Below are positions 9,869 through 17,001 of a stretch of DNA of 64,000 nt, piece after piece; positions within the stretch are counted from its first letter, which is position 1, and every line of letters starts with the position of its first letter. The DNA is from Nocardia caishijiensis NBRC 108228 (GTDB lineage: Bacteria > Actinomycetota > Actinomycetes > Mycobacteriales > Mycobacteriaceae), in assembly GCF_001612825.1 (NCBI RefSeq), contig NZ_BDBE01000001.1, forward strand, positions 1 through 64,000, given 5' to 3'. The translations under genes and the position numbers were made by a program. The notes beneath the pieces were generated by a model that saw only the letters and a program-made list of their open reading frames with translations, did no database searches and was not told where the DNA came from.

Positions 9869-10607
9869 ACGCCCGCAACCGCGCGAGGAACCCCTCGACG
9901 TGCGCGCGGTATTCCTCGGGCCGTTCGTCGTGGATGAGGTGGCCCGCGCCGAGGACTCGCACGTACTCCGCGTCCGGATGTACCTCGGCCATGGTTCGCA
10001 TCTGACCCGGCGGGGTGATGGTGTGTTCGCCTTCGATGAGCAGCGCGGGAACGCTCAGCGACTTCCACTCGTCCCAGAAGTCGCGGGTTCCCCATTCCTC
10101 GGAGATCGCGCGGAAGGTGTCGACCTCCCCGTGTAGCCGGTAGCCGTCGTCGTTGTCGAACGCGCGCAGGAAGTAGCGACCGGCGACCGGACCGAAATAG
10201 TCGAGGACGGCTTGTTCGTCCGGGAAGGGTTGCGGCCAGGAGTGGATGAGTTCGGCCCAGTGCGCGGCGGTGCGGCCGGTGAAATCCGGGGCGATGTCCT
10301 CGACGACGATCCCCCGCACCCGCTCGGGATGGGTCGCCGCGAACACCCACCCGTGCAGCGCACCCATCGAATGCCCGATCACGATCATCGGTTCGGTGAT
10401 CGCCGCCGTGTGCTCGGCGAGGTCGGCGACGAACGCCTCGGTGGTGAGCTCCGCAGGCGGAACACGGCCGTGACCTGCGGCATCGAAGGTGTACACCTGC
10501 CCGAACTCGCGCAGCCACGGCACCTGATCCGACCAGGTCCGTGCGCTTCCCATCAGCCCGTGCAGCAGCAGAATCGGCTGTCCGGTCCCGCCTTCGTCGT
10601 ACAACAC
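9867..10607 (-). CDS. alpha/beta-fold hydrolase (Rv3591c-like)
   Basis: A 246-residue hydrolase. The oxyanion motif HGLMGS lies at about residues 16-21 and the nucleophile elbow GHSMG carries Ser80. The likely catalytic His is in GAGHLIHDERPEEY near the C-terminus. The substrate is not predictable from sequence. The gene starts at GTG 10607, only 32 bp from the divergent mhuD start. A hydrolase in this position next to mhuD is conserved in M. tuberculosis. A role in haem use is conceivable but is pure inference from neighbourhood. Confidence 0.85.
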   Translation of the reverse strand: MLYDEGGTGQPILLLHGLMGSARTWSDQVPWLREFGQVYTFDAAGHGRVPPAELTTEAFVADLAEHTAAITEPMIVIGHSMGALHGWVFAATHPERVRGIVVEDIAPDFTGRTAAHWAELIHSWPQPFPDEQAVLDYFGPVAGRYFLRAFDNDDGYRLHGEVDTFRAISEEWGTRDFWDEWKSLSVPALLIEGEHTITPPGQMRTMAEVHPDAEYVRVLGAGHLIHDERPEEYRAHVEGFLARLRA

Positions 10608-10639
10608 GTCCCCGATTCTGCCCCGTATACAGTCGGGTC

Positions 10640-10963
10640 ATGGCTGTTGTGAAGATCAATGCGATCGAGATTCCCGAGGGCGCTGGCCCCGAACTGGAGA
10701 AGCGGTTCGCCGCGCGTGCCCACGCCGTGGAGAACTCCCCCGGTTTCCTCGGCTTCCAGTTGCTGCGCCCGGTGGCCGGTGACAACCGGTACTTCGTTGT
10801 GACGCAGTGGGATTCGGAGGAGTCGTTCGCAGCGTGGCGGGACGGCCCGGCCCGCGCGGCGCACGCCGGTCACGGTGGCGACGGCGAACGGCCCAAGCCG
10901 GTGTCGACCGGTGCGTCGCTGCTCGAATTCGAGGTCGTGCTCGACGTGCCCGCGAAGGCCTGA
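10640..10963 (+). CDS. mhuD: haem-degrading monooxygenase MhuD
   Basis: A 107-residue ABM-fold enzyme, very close to mycobacterial MhuD, which opens the haem ring to mycobilins and frees iron without releasing CO. The residues known to matter in MhuD are conserved at identical positions: N7 (VVKINAIE), W66 (FAAWRDGP) and the haem ligand H75 (RAAHAGH). The N-terminal part RAHAVENSPGFLGFQLLRPV is nearly invariant. Compared with M. tuberculosis there is a small Gly/Asp insertion after H75 (GHGGDGERPKP). It starts at ATG 10640. It is probably a homodimer. Confidence 0.95.
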   Translation: MAVVKINAIEIPEGAGPELEKRFAARAHAVENSPGFLGFQLLRPVAGDNRYFVVTQWDSEESFAAWRDGPARAAHAGHGGDGERPKPVSTGASLLEFEVVLDVPAKA

Positions 10964-10999
10964 TCCGGGCGTTTCCGCTGGATGTGTTGACGCGCGCCG

Positions 11000-11166
11000 A
11001 GGGCGCCTGTCACAGTTCGGGAGTAACACGCGAGGGTGCGCGGTAATCCGGTGAGATTCCGGAGCGGTCGCGCCACTGTGTTCCGTACCGGATTCCGGTG
11101 CGGACAGCCAGACATCGGCACCCTCGCCCATCGCTTCGATCGCGGGACGCGCATCCCGGAGGAGGA
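11000..11166 (+). promoter_or_regulatory. Cobalamin (B12) riboswitch before cbtBA
   Basis: The hallmark B12-box region CCGGTGAGATTCCGGAGC (about 11048-11065) is followed by CGCCACTGTG, and a GACAGCCAGAC segment lies at about 11103-11113. An enclosing helix CGAGGGTGC (11031-11039) / GCACCCTCG (11118-11126) is perfect. Downstream, GGGA-CGCGCA-TCCC (11144-11157) lies directly before the ribosome binding site GGAGGAGGA (11158-11166). This suggests control by masking of translation. B12 binding should repress the cobalt-uptake genes that follow. The outer boundaries are approximate. Confidence 0.92.
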
Positions 11167-11171
11167 CCCGA

Positions 11172-11372
11172 ATGGCCATCGCGCATTCACCCAGCCGCTC
11201 TACCGGCCTCGACACCCTGGCGACCGTGCTCGTCACGGCCGGTGTCGTTCTGCTTGCACTGCTCACGCTGTACCTGGTCGGTTTCGACCAGGGTGCCGTC
11301 TCGCGTAGCGGGATGTTCCTGCACGAGCTGATGCACGACGGACGTCACCTGCTCGGTGTCCCGTGCCACTGA
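11172..11372 (+). CDS. cbtB: CbtB, cobalt transporter small subunit
   Basis: A 66-residue protein with one membrane helix (about residues 17-38). At the end is the CbtB metal-binding signature HELMHDGRHLLGVPCH (residues 51-66). It works with CbtA in a predicted cobalt importer for B12 synthesis. The ATG at 11172 follows a strong GGAGGAGGA. Its 3' end overlaps the cbtA start by 10 bp. The B12 riboswitch just upstream supports the assignment. Confidence 0.95.
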   Translation: MAIAHSPSRSTGLDTLATVLVTAGVVLLALLTLYLVGFDQGAVSRSGMFLHELMHDGRHLLGVPCH

Positions 11373-12133
11373 CCGGATCACTCAAAACCCTGCTGTTACG
11401 TGGTCTGCTGGCGGGTCTGATCGCCGGTCTGCTCGCGGCGACGGTCGGCTTCTTCATCGGCGAACCGCACATCGATGCGGCGATCGCCATCGAGGAAGCC
11501 GGATCCGGCGGACATTCGCACGGAACTGTCGAGGAGCACTCACACGAGGAAGAACCGCTGGTCAGCCGGTCGGGGCAGCAGGCAGGCCAGTTCCTCGCGC
11601 TGGCGCTCGCCGGGATGGCCTTCGGTGCGATCCTCGCCGCCGTGCTGAACGTGGGCCGTCGGTTCACCACCCTGCCTGGTCCCCGATTGTGCTTGGCCGC
11701 AGCGGGTTTCGGGTGGGTGGCGATCGTCGCGGTGCCGTTCTTCAAGTACCCGGCGAATCCACCGGCCGTCGGCGACCCGGCGACCATCGATCAGCGCACC
11801 TGGCTGTGGGTGGCCGTAGTCGTGCTCGGCCTGCTCGCCGTCGCGGCGGCGATCGCGGCCTACCGTGCGCTGGCCGGACAGCTCAGCTCGTTCCGGCTGA
11901 TTGCGGCGGTAGCGGCGTTCGCACTGGTCACGGCGGTCGGCTATGTGCTGCTGCCGGGTGTGAACGAAGTGTCCGACGACTTCCCCGCGACGCTGCTGTG
12001 GCAGTTCCGGGTGGCGTCACTCGCCGAAACCGCCACGCTCTGGGCGGCTCTGGGACTGGCGTTCGCGGCGCTTACCGAATGGTCGACCGCGCGTAGCACT
12101 CCGGTAGCACGCGAGGTCGCTACCTCGGGGTGA
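11363..12133 (+). CDS. cbtA: CbtA, cobalt transporter membrane subunit
   Basis: A 256-residue membrane protein with about six hydrophobic segments. Between the first helix and the second is a His/Glu-rich loop (residues ~48-64, containing GHSHGTVEEHSHEEE) that probably binds cobalt. The start GTG at 11363 lies within the end of cbtB, so translation is coupled. It is B12-riboswitch controlled together with cbtB. CbtA is experimentally poorly characterised; the cobalt role comes from regulon analysis in the family. Confidence 0.9.
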   Translation: MPLTGSLKTLLLRGLLAGLIAGLLAATVGFFIGEPHIDAAIAIEEAGSGGHSHGTVEEHSHEEEPLVSRSGQQAGQFLALALAGMAFGAILAAVLNVGRRFTTLPGPRLCLAAAGFGWVAIVAVPFFKYPANPPAVGDPATIDQRTWLWVAVVVLGLLAVAAAIAAYRALAGQLSSFRLIAAVAAFALVTAVGYVLLPGVNEVSDDFPATLLWQFRVASLAETATLWAALGLAFAALTEWSTARSTPVAREVATSG

Positions 12134-12149
12134 TCCTCGCGAGTACGAC

Positions 12150-12189
12150 GAGAAGGCAGTGTCGCCGTCATGACCGACACTGCCTTCTC
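12150..12189 (+). repeat. Perfect 15-bp hairpin enclosing a start codon
   Basis: GAGAAGGCAGTGTCG (12150-12164) and CGACACTGCCTTCTC (12175-12189) are exact reverse complements separated by 10 bases. That loop contains the ATG at 12170-12172. The only Shine-Dalgarno-like bases (GAGAAGG) lie in the left arm. It could be a cbtA terminator, although no clear T-run follows, or a translational lock on the following gene. Confidence 0.8.
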
Positions 12190-12622
12190 TGTTTCCGCCG
12201 TCCGTCCCGGCGCGGTGCGCGTGGCCTTCGCCGGGCTGGTCACCGCGCTCGCCGCCGGGGTCGCCGAGGGGCTGCTGCGCGCCGTGCGCGGTGGTACCGA
12301 GTTCGGCGCCACCGCAACAGGTCTGCTGCCCCGGTTGGCCATCTACCTGGTGGTGCTCGGGGTGGCGATGCGCATGGCCGACGGCAGCCGCGTGGCGCGG
12401 GCCCTGCTCACGGTCGGCATCGGCGTGATCGGGCTGGTCTCGCTCGTCATCGAACCACTCGCGGTGGTGCTGTCGACCGACGACTTCGGTGCCCTGTTCG
12501 GTGGGCTCCCGACCGACTCGGCCGTCCTGGTGGCCTGCCGGGCGGTGCACATCCTCGCGGTGGTGATCGCGATTGCGGCGATGTACACCCCGGCCGCACA
12601 CCGCTGGTTCACCCAGCGGTGA
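12170..12622 (+). CDS. Hypothetical four-helix membrane protein
   Basis: A 150-residue protein with four hydrophobic segments, at about residues 18-38, 52-68, 78-103 and 122-142, joined by short loops. No family is recognised. It follows cbtA by 36 bp on the same strand. The ATG at 12170 lies in the loop of a perfect hairpin. If that start is wrong, GTG codons at 12215 or 12221 are alternatives that still keep all four helices. Its stop faces the osmC stop only four bases away. A role linked to cobalt transport is possible by position only. Confidence 0.75.
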   Translation: MTDTAFSVSAVRPGAVRVAFAGLVTALAAGVAEGLLRAVRGGTEFGATATGLLPRLAIYLVVLGVAMRMADGSRVARALLTVGIGVIGLVSLVIEPLAVVLSTDDFGALFGGLPTDSAVLVACRAVHILAVVIAIAAMYTPAAHRWFTQR

Positions 12623-12626
12623 GTGC

Positions 12627-13064
12627 TCAGATCAGTTCGGCGTCGAGTTCCACCTCGGCGACACCGGCGAGCGCCTTGCTCACCGGGCAGCCGTTCTTGG
12701 CCGCGGTCGCCGCGGTGTAGAAGCCCTCGGCGTCGATGCCCGAGGCGACGGCACGGACGGTGAGCTTGATCTTGCTGATCCGGAAACCGCCCGCCGGGTC
12801 CGGGCCGAGCGTCACGTCGGCGGTGACATCGAGACTTTCCGGGGTGCCGCCGACATTGGCGATCTCGGCCGAGAGCGCCATCGAGTAACACGACGAATGC
12901 GCTGCCGCGATCAACTCTTCGGGGCTGGTGCCCTCGGCGTTGTCGGCCGCGCGCCGGGGGAAGGTCACGTCGTACTTGCCGACCCCGGAGCTGACCAGCT
13001 CGACCTGCCCGGAGCCGTCCTGCAGCCCGCCTGCCCAGAGTGTGCGTGCGCTACGAGTCGCCAT
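12627..13064 (-). CDS. OsmC/Ohr-family peroxiredoxin
   Basis: A 145-residue thiol peroxidase-like protein. Two reactive cysteines are conserved: C59 in AAAHSSCYSMALS and C126 in KNGCPVSKALAG. Together with the SPEELIAAAH motif they fit the OsmC rather than the Ohr branch. It should reduce organic hydroperoxides in the cytosol as a dimer. It starts at ATG 13064. It is isolated, with no regulator gene of the OhrR type next to it. Confidence 0.92.
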   Translation of the reverse strand: MATRSARTLWAGGLQDGSGQVELVSSGVGKYDVTFPRRAADNAEGTSPEELIAAAHSSCYSMALSAEIANVGGTPESLDVTADVTLGPDPAGGFRISKIKLTVRAVASGIDAEGFYTAATAAKNGCPVSKALAGVAEVELDAELI

Positions 13065-13117
13065 TACGTTCCTTTCGCATCAGTCAGGTGTGTGTGCGAT
13101 ACCGAACCTACGTGAGC

Positions 13118-13564
13118 TCAGACCGGGATACTCGTCACTTCGTCGAGGCGTTCGAGCTTGTCCGGCCAGACCTGCTGATGCAGGTCGCGGATGGCGGCGG
13201 TGGGGAAACCGGAGTGCCGCAGCCGCAACCGGATGCCGCGTGGCTGCTTCAGGAATTCGGCGGCGACGACGGTTTCCACCCCCTCGGTCGCGGCGGTGAC
13301 CCAGGTGAACTCGATGCGGCGGTTCGGCTCGAGGGTGAGGATGCGGCCGTAGTGCGGGTTGCGTTTCTCGGCCGAGCCGGTGTCGAAATAGAGGGGCTCG
13401 TGCACGGCGGGCCGCATCAGCACCGAGCCGGGGACGGCCAGCCACAGGTCGAGGCCCTGGGTCCAAGCCGCGTACAGCAGGCTCGGCTGGGCCTTCATGA
13501 CTCGCTCGACGGTGAGCTCGTGGGGCCGAGTGGACAGGTCCGGGGGGCGAACTGGCTGGTCCAT
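13118..13564 (-). CDS. SRPBCC (AHSA1/START-like) domain protein
   Basis: A 148-residue protein with the helix-grip pattern of the Activator-of-Hsp90 C-terminal-like family. The start segment is RPHELTVERVMKAQPSLLYAAW. It is followed by a strand-rich core with GRILTLEPNRRIEFTWVT and a C-terminal helix, although the usual long ligand-roofing helix is short. These proteins bind hydrophobic ligands; the function here is unknown. It is a stand-alone gene starting at ATG 13564. Confidence 0.75.
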   Translation of the reverse strand: MDQPVRPPDLSTRPHELTVERVMKAQPSLLYAAWTQGLDLWLAVPGSVLMRPAVHEPLYFDTGSAEKRNPHYGRILTLEPNRRIEFTWVTAATEGVETVVAAEFLKQPRGIRLRLRHSGFPTAAIRDLHQQVWPDKLERLDEVTSIPV

Positions 13565-13619
13565 CAGCCGACCTTACCGGTCGAACGCCCACCGAGCCCG
13601 CATCGGGTGTGCCACAGCG

Positions 13620-13940
13620 TCACTCGGGGTTGGTGACACGCGCGAGCACGATGCCGCCGAGGATCAGGGCCAGCGCGAACACCCGACCCGCGCTGAGCGG
13701 GTCCTTGTGCACGAGCACACCGAGCCCGATCGCCCCGAGCGCGCCGATTCCGGTGAACACCGCGTACGCCGTGCCGACCGGGAGCGTCTGCATGGCACGC
13801 GAGAGCAGGTAGACCGCGAGCGAGCCGAGCGCGACGCACAGCAGGGTCGGCCCGAGCTTGGTGAAGTTCTCGGTGGGTTTGATGGTCTGCGACCAGATGA
13901 TTTCGACGAGCCCGGCCACGCCGAGCAGGACCCAGTTCAT
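13620..13940 (-). CDS. SMR-family exporter, Gdx/SugE type
   Basis: A 106-residue four-helix transporter. The essential membrane Glu is E13 (GVAGLVEIIWSQ). The second signature LPVGTAYAVFTGIGALGA is close to that of SugE/Gdx proteins, which export guanidinium. The WSQTIK stretch after E13 differs slightly from classical SugE (WAVGLK), so drug or guanidinium specificity is open. ATG at 13940 overlaps the azoR stop as ATGA. It is a single SMR gene, so a homodimer is expected. The upstream pair of inverted repeats suggests TetR control. Confidence 0.88.
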   Translation of the reverse strand: MNWVLLGVAGLVEIIWSQTIKPTENFTKLGPTLLCVALGSLAVYLLSRAMQTLPVGTAYAVFTGIGALGAIGLGVLVHKDPLSAGRVFALALILGGIVLARVTNPE

Positions 13941-14590
13941 CGCACGTAATCCTTTGCGAGCAGGCGTACCTCGGCGAGAGCGGCGTCGAGCGAGGCCGCG
14001 TGTTCGGCACGCAGGTGGGCGAGGTTCGGATCCGACACCGCGTTGGCGAGTTCGGCGTTGACGACAACGGTGTCGGTGACGGCGTAGTGACCAGCGAAGA
14101 AGTCGCGCAGGTAGCGCTCCTGATAGTCGAACGCGGCTTTCGGGGCGCCGGGCGAATAGGCGCCGCCCCGGGCGGACACGACGACGAACCGCCTGTGCCC
14201 CAGCGACATCCGAGGGAACGTCACCTGATCGAGCCAGGCCTTGAGCGTGGCGGGGATCGAGTAGTTGTACATCGGGGTGCCGATCAGGATCACGTCGGCG
14301 GCCAGCAATTGCGCCAGCAGCGGTTCGACGATGCGCCAGGCGGCCGAGGCGGCGGGGGTGACGGCCAGGTCGGGCAGGCGATCGAGGTCGGTGCTGCCCG
14401 CCGCGAGGACGGCGTCGCACAGCTGGGTCCAGCCCTCGTCGATGAATGGTGCGGGGTCGGTGGCGAGGTCGCGGTAGGTGTAGTCGCCCTCGGGGGCCGC
14501 TGCGCGCCAGGCCCGCACGAATTCCGCGCCGAGCTTGCGGCTGAGGGAACCGGTCCTGGCGCTGGCGTCGAGGTGCAGCAGGTGGGTCAT
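13937..14590 (-). CDS. azoR: FMN-dependent NADH-azoreductase
   Basis: A 217-residue flavodoxin-like quinone/azo reductase of the AcpD family. It has the N-terminal FMN phosphate loop HLDASARTGSLSRKL, the TPMYNYSIPATLKAWLDQV motif contacting flavin, and VVVSARGGAYSPG. It uses NADH to reduce quinones or azo compounds as a homodimer. The ATG at 14590 lies 20 bp from the nearer inverted repeat. Upstream in-frame starts would cross that repeat. It is the first gene of the azoR-SMR operon and divergent from tetR. Confidence 0.92.
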   Translation of the reverse strand: MTHLLHLDASARTGSLSRKLGAEFVRAWRAAAPEGDYTYRDLATDPAPFIDEGWTQLCDAVLAAGSTDLDRLPDLAVTPAASAAWRIVEPLLAQLLAADVILIGTPMYNYSIPATLKAWLDQVTFPRMSLGHRRFVVVSARGGAYSPGAPKAAFDYQERYLRDFFAGHYAVTDTVVVNAELANAVSDPNLAHLRAEHAASLDAALAEVRLLAKDYVR

Positions 14591-14609
14591 GGTCGAACCT
14601 TTCACTAAC

Positions 14610-14624
14610 CGGACGTTATGTCCG
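14610..14624. promoter_or_regulatory. Candidate TetR operator, box 1
   Basis: CGGAC-GTTAT-GTCCG, an inverted repeat with 5-base arms, lies 20 bp upstream of azoR. It shares the pattern YGGAC-N5-GTCCR with box 2. Confidence 0.6.
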
Positions 14625-14647
14625 CTTGATTCGACGATAGAGCACAA

Positions 14648-14664
14648 GTGGACACCTTGTCCAC
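14648..14664. promoter_or_regulatory. Candidate TetR operator, box 2
   Basis: GTGGACA-CCT-TGTCCAC, a perfect 7-base-arm inverted repeat, ends 30 bp before the tetR start. With box 1 it fits a divergent promoter repressed by the adjacent TetR protein. Confidence 0.65.
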
Positions 14665-14693
14665 ATATTGGTTTCTCGGCTAGAGTCGAGCCC

Positions 14694-15389
14694 ATGGAGC
14701 CTCGATCCGACCTGCTCACCGGCACGGCGCCACCTCCCGAACGCACCGACGCGGCACGCAACCGCGCCAAGGTGCTCGCCGCGGCGGCCGACCTCTTCGC
14801 CACCCGCGACCCGCGCACCGTCACCATGGACGACATCGCCAAGGCCGCGGGCGTCGGCCGGGGCACCCTGTACCGGCGCTATCCCGACCGCAACGCCATC
14901 GCCGTCGCCCTGCTCGACGAACACGAACGCGCCATCCAGGAGCAACTCCTGCGCGGCGACCCCCCGCTCGGGCCCGGCGCGCCCCCCACCGAGCGACTCG
15001 CCGCCTTCTACGCCGCGATGGTCGAATTGCTCAGCGCGCACGCGCATCTGGTGCTCGGCGCCGAAACCGGCGGCGCCCGCTTCGCCACCGGCGCCTACGG
15101 CTTCTGGTCGCTGCACGTGCGCGCACTGCTGGTCGATGCCGGTGTCCCCCAGCCGGATTCGCTGATCGATACGGTCCTGGCGCCCGTGGCGGCCGAGGTC
15201 TACCTCCAGCAGCGCGAGCGTGGGTTGACCCCCGATCAGATCACCGCTGGTCTGTCGGTGCTCGCCCACCGGCTGCTCGGGACCGCACAACCTGCTGGTG
15301 ACCAGGTGATCGTGGCGGGCAGCGAGCGGGCGGGCACCACATCCCTCCAGCGGCCACGCGACGGGGGTGTGGGAAAAATACGTGCGTAG
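14694..15389 (+). CDS. TetR-family regulator
   Basis: A 231-residue regulator. The N-terminal helix-turn-helix comprises ARNRAKVLAAAADLFA, VTMDDIAKAAGVGRGTLYRRYP and DRNAIAVALLDEHER, at about residues 20-75. A helical ligand domain with a typical LAPVAAEVYLQQRERGLT stretch follows. The last ~18 residues look like an unstructured tail and overlap the histidine kinase start region. The start used is ATG 14694, after the operator-like repeats. It most likely represses the divergent azoR-SMR operon and itself; the inducer is unknown. Confidence 0.92.
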   Translation: MEPRSDLLTGTAPPPERTDAARNRAKVLAAAADLFATRDPRTVTMDDIAKAAGVGRGTLYRRYPDRNAIAVALLDEHERAIQEQLLRGDPPLGPGAPPTERLAAFYAAMVELLSAHAHLVLGAETGGARFATGAYGFWSLHVRALLVDAGVPQPDSLIDTVLAPVAAEVYLQQRERGLTPDQITAGLSVLAHRLLGTAQPAGDQVIVAGSERAGTTSLQRPRDGGVGKIRA

Positions 15390-15429
15390 GCCGACGCTTC
15401 TGTCGGGTCGACGCAATAGGGTTGCGTGG

Positions 15430-16683
15430 GTGGGAGCGAAGTGGGAGCGTGACGCGGCCGTGCGGGACTGGGCGCTGGCGGTGGTTGTCGCGATAGTGCA
15501 GCTGGCGGGCAGTTCGGGGGCGAACGCGCAGCAGACCGGGGTGCGCTCGCTCGACGCCTTCGCCTATCTGCTGCTGGTGGCCGGGCCGATCGCGCTCGGC
15601 TTCCGGCGGTTGCTTCCCGAACCGGTACTCGCGGTCGCGCTGCTCGCCGCCGTGTCCTACGTGCTGCGCGACTACGGGTACGGACCGATCTTGCTTTCCC
15701 TCGTCATCGCCTTCCTCACCGCCGCGGTGCACGGCTCACGCTGGCGCACTTACCCTTCGGTGGTCGTCGGCTATCTGATGATGGTGTGGCCGCTCCCCAC
15801 CCTGCTCGGTCGCGAGGTCGACGGGTGGCAGGTATTCGGCCTGCTCGCCTGGCTGGGTGTCCTGGTCGGCATCGCCGAGGGCATCCGGCAGCGGCGCGCG
15901 GTGGTGCTCGCGCGGGCGCAGCGTGCCGAGGCGGTGCAACGCGAGGAACAGGCACAGCAGGCACGGGCCGCCGCCGAAGAGCGGCTCGCCATCGCCCGCG
16001 AACTGCACGACGTTCTGGCACACAGTCTTTCGCTCATCAATGCGCAGTCGTCGGTGGCGCTGGAGCTGTTCGACCGCAAACCGCAGCAGGCCGCCGCCGC
16101 CTTGGCCACCATCAAAACCACCTCCAAAGAAGCGCTGACCGAGGTCCACACACTGCTGCACGCCATCCGCAGCGGCGCGCCCGCCGCACCCGAACAGCCG
16201 GAAACCCCTGCACCCGAACCGGTTCCGGCGCCCGCCCCGCGCGCCCCCGCCCCCACCCTCGACGACCTCGACACCCTGTTGCGGCGCACAAGAGCGACCG
16301 GGCTGCCCGTCGACACCAGGATCATCGGCACCCCGAAGAAGCTGCCGAGCGTGATCGACGTCGCCGCGGCGCGCATCATCCAGGAATCGCTGACCAATGT
16401 GACGCGCCACGCGCCCGGTTCGACGGCCACGGTCACCCTGCGCTACACCACCGACACGGTCGACATCACCGTCGACAACACCCGCCCCACCGGCACCGCC
16501 ACCCGTACCGGCCTGGGCGGCAACGGCATCATCGGCATGCGCGAACGGGCCCACGCCCTCGGCGGAGCCCTCACCGCCGGACCCCGCCCGTCCGGCGGTT
16601 TCCGAGTGGCCGCCCGGCTTCCCGCCCGACCCGCGGGCGCCGAGGTAGCCGCCAACGGCGCCACGGCGGGGGCCGAGGCATGA
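15430..16683 (+). CDS. Two-component sensor histidine kinase (NarL-type, HisKA_3)
   Basis: A 417-residue kinase. Hydrophobic segments in the first ~150 residues form the membrane sensor. A coiled helix (RAQRAEAVQREEQ) leads into the HisKA_3 box RELHDVLAHSLSLI with phospho-acceptor H193. A Pro/Ala-rich linker follows (TPAPEPVPAPAPRAP). The HATPase part has the N-box IIQESLTNVTRHAP and the G-box GLGGNGIIGMRERA. The start may be GTG 15430 (used) or GTG 15367 overlapping tetR. Such kinases are normally followed by a LuxR-type response regulator with overlapping ATGA. The ATGA is here, but the regulator is missing, so this is an orphan kinase. Confidence 0.9.
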   Translation: MGAKWERDAAVRDWALAVVVAIVQLAGSSGANAQQTGVRSLDAFAYLLLVAGPIALGFRRLLPEPVLAVALLAAVSYVLRDYGYGPILLSLVIAFLTAAVHGSRWRTYPSVVVGYLMMVWPLPTLLGREVDGWQVFGLLAWLGVLVGIAEGIRQRRAVVLARAQRAEAVQREEQAQQARAAAEERLAIARELHDVLAHSLSLINAQSSVALELFDRKPQQAAAALATIKTTSKEALTEVHTLLHAIRSGAPAAPEQPETPAPEPVPAPAPRAPAPTLDDLDTLLRRTRATGLPVDTRIIGTPKKLPSVIDVAAARIIQESLTNVTRHAPGSTATVTLRYTTDTVDITVDNTRPTGTATRTGLGGNGIIGMRERAHALGGALTAGPRPSGGFRVAARLPARPAGAEVAANGATAGAEA

Positions 16684-16721
16684 GCAACCACGTGCCGATC
16701 CGGGAAAGTTCGCCCAGGTAG
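16680..16721 (+). pseudogene. Remnant of response-regulator start
   Basis: An ATG overlaps the kinase stop (ATGA), as expected for the partner regulator. After MSNHVPIR the frame runs only five more codons to a TAG at 16719. An N-terminus of this kind would normally continue into VLLVDDQ-like receiver sequence. I infer that the receiver gene was deleted and that only about eight codons remain. A fortuitous short frame cannot be excluded. Confidence 0.5.
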
Positions 16722-16996
16722 ATGTGTATGTGGGCATGCTCGCGGAACGGGCAACCACGCTGGGTGAACCGTGGTCGCGCAACCTCGGCGGAGGCATCCG
16801 TTAGCTCCGATTCCACCTCCATCCGCGAGAAATGCGTATCACCTACTGGCTCGCACCGGGCCGTCGCATCGTGCTGCTGACCGTTTTCCGTAAGACTCGT
16901 ATGCGGGAGACCGATGAGGTCGCACGAGCCAAAGCCTTGCGCAAGGTGTGCGAATCGGAGCACGGCTGTGCCCACACAGATTTCGACAGGAGGTAA
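16703..16996 (+). pseudogene. RelE/HigB (Gp49-like) toxin, truncated and with in-frame stop
   Basis: One frame reads GKFAQVDVYVGMLAERATTLG, then SRNLGGGIR, then TAG at 16802-16804. It resumes in the same frame with LRFHLHPREMRITYWLAPG, RIVLLTVFRKTRMRETDE and a helical tail to TAA at 16994. Intact actinobacterial toxins of this family have GIRELRF here, so the TAG most simply represents GAG changed to TAG. The first ~30 residues are also missing, replaced by the end of the kinase operon. The toxin should be inactive. It ends five bases before the antitoxin start, and AGGAGG within its end serves that gene. Confidence 0.8.
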
Positions 16997-17001
16997 CCCG
17001 A

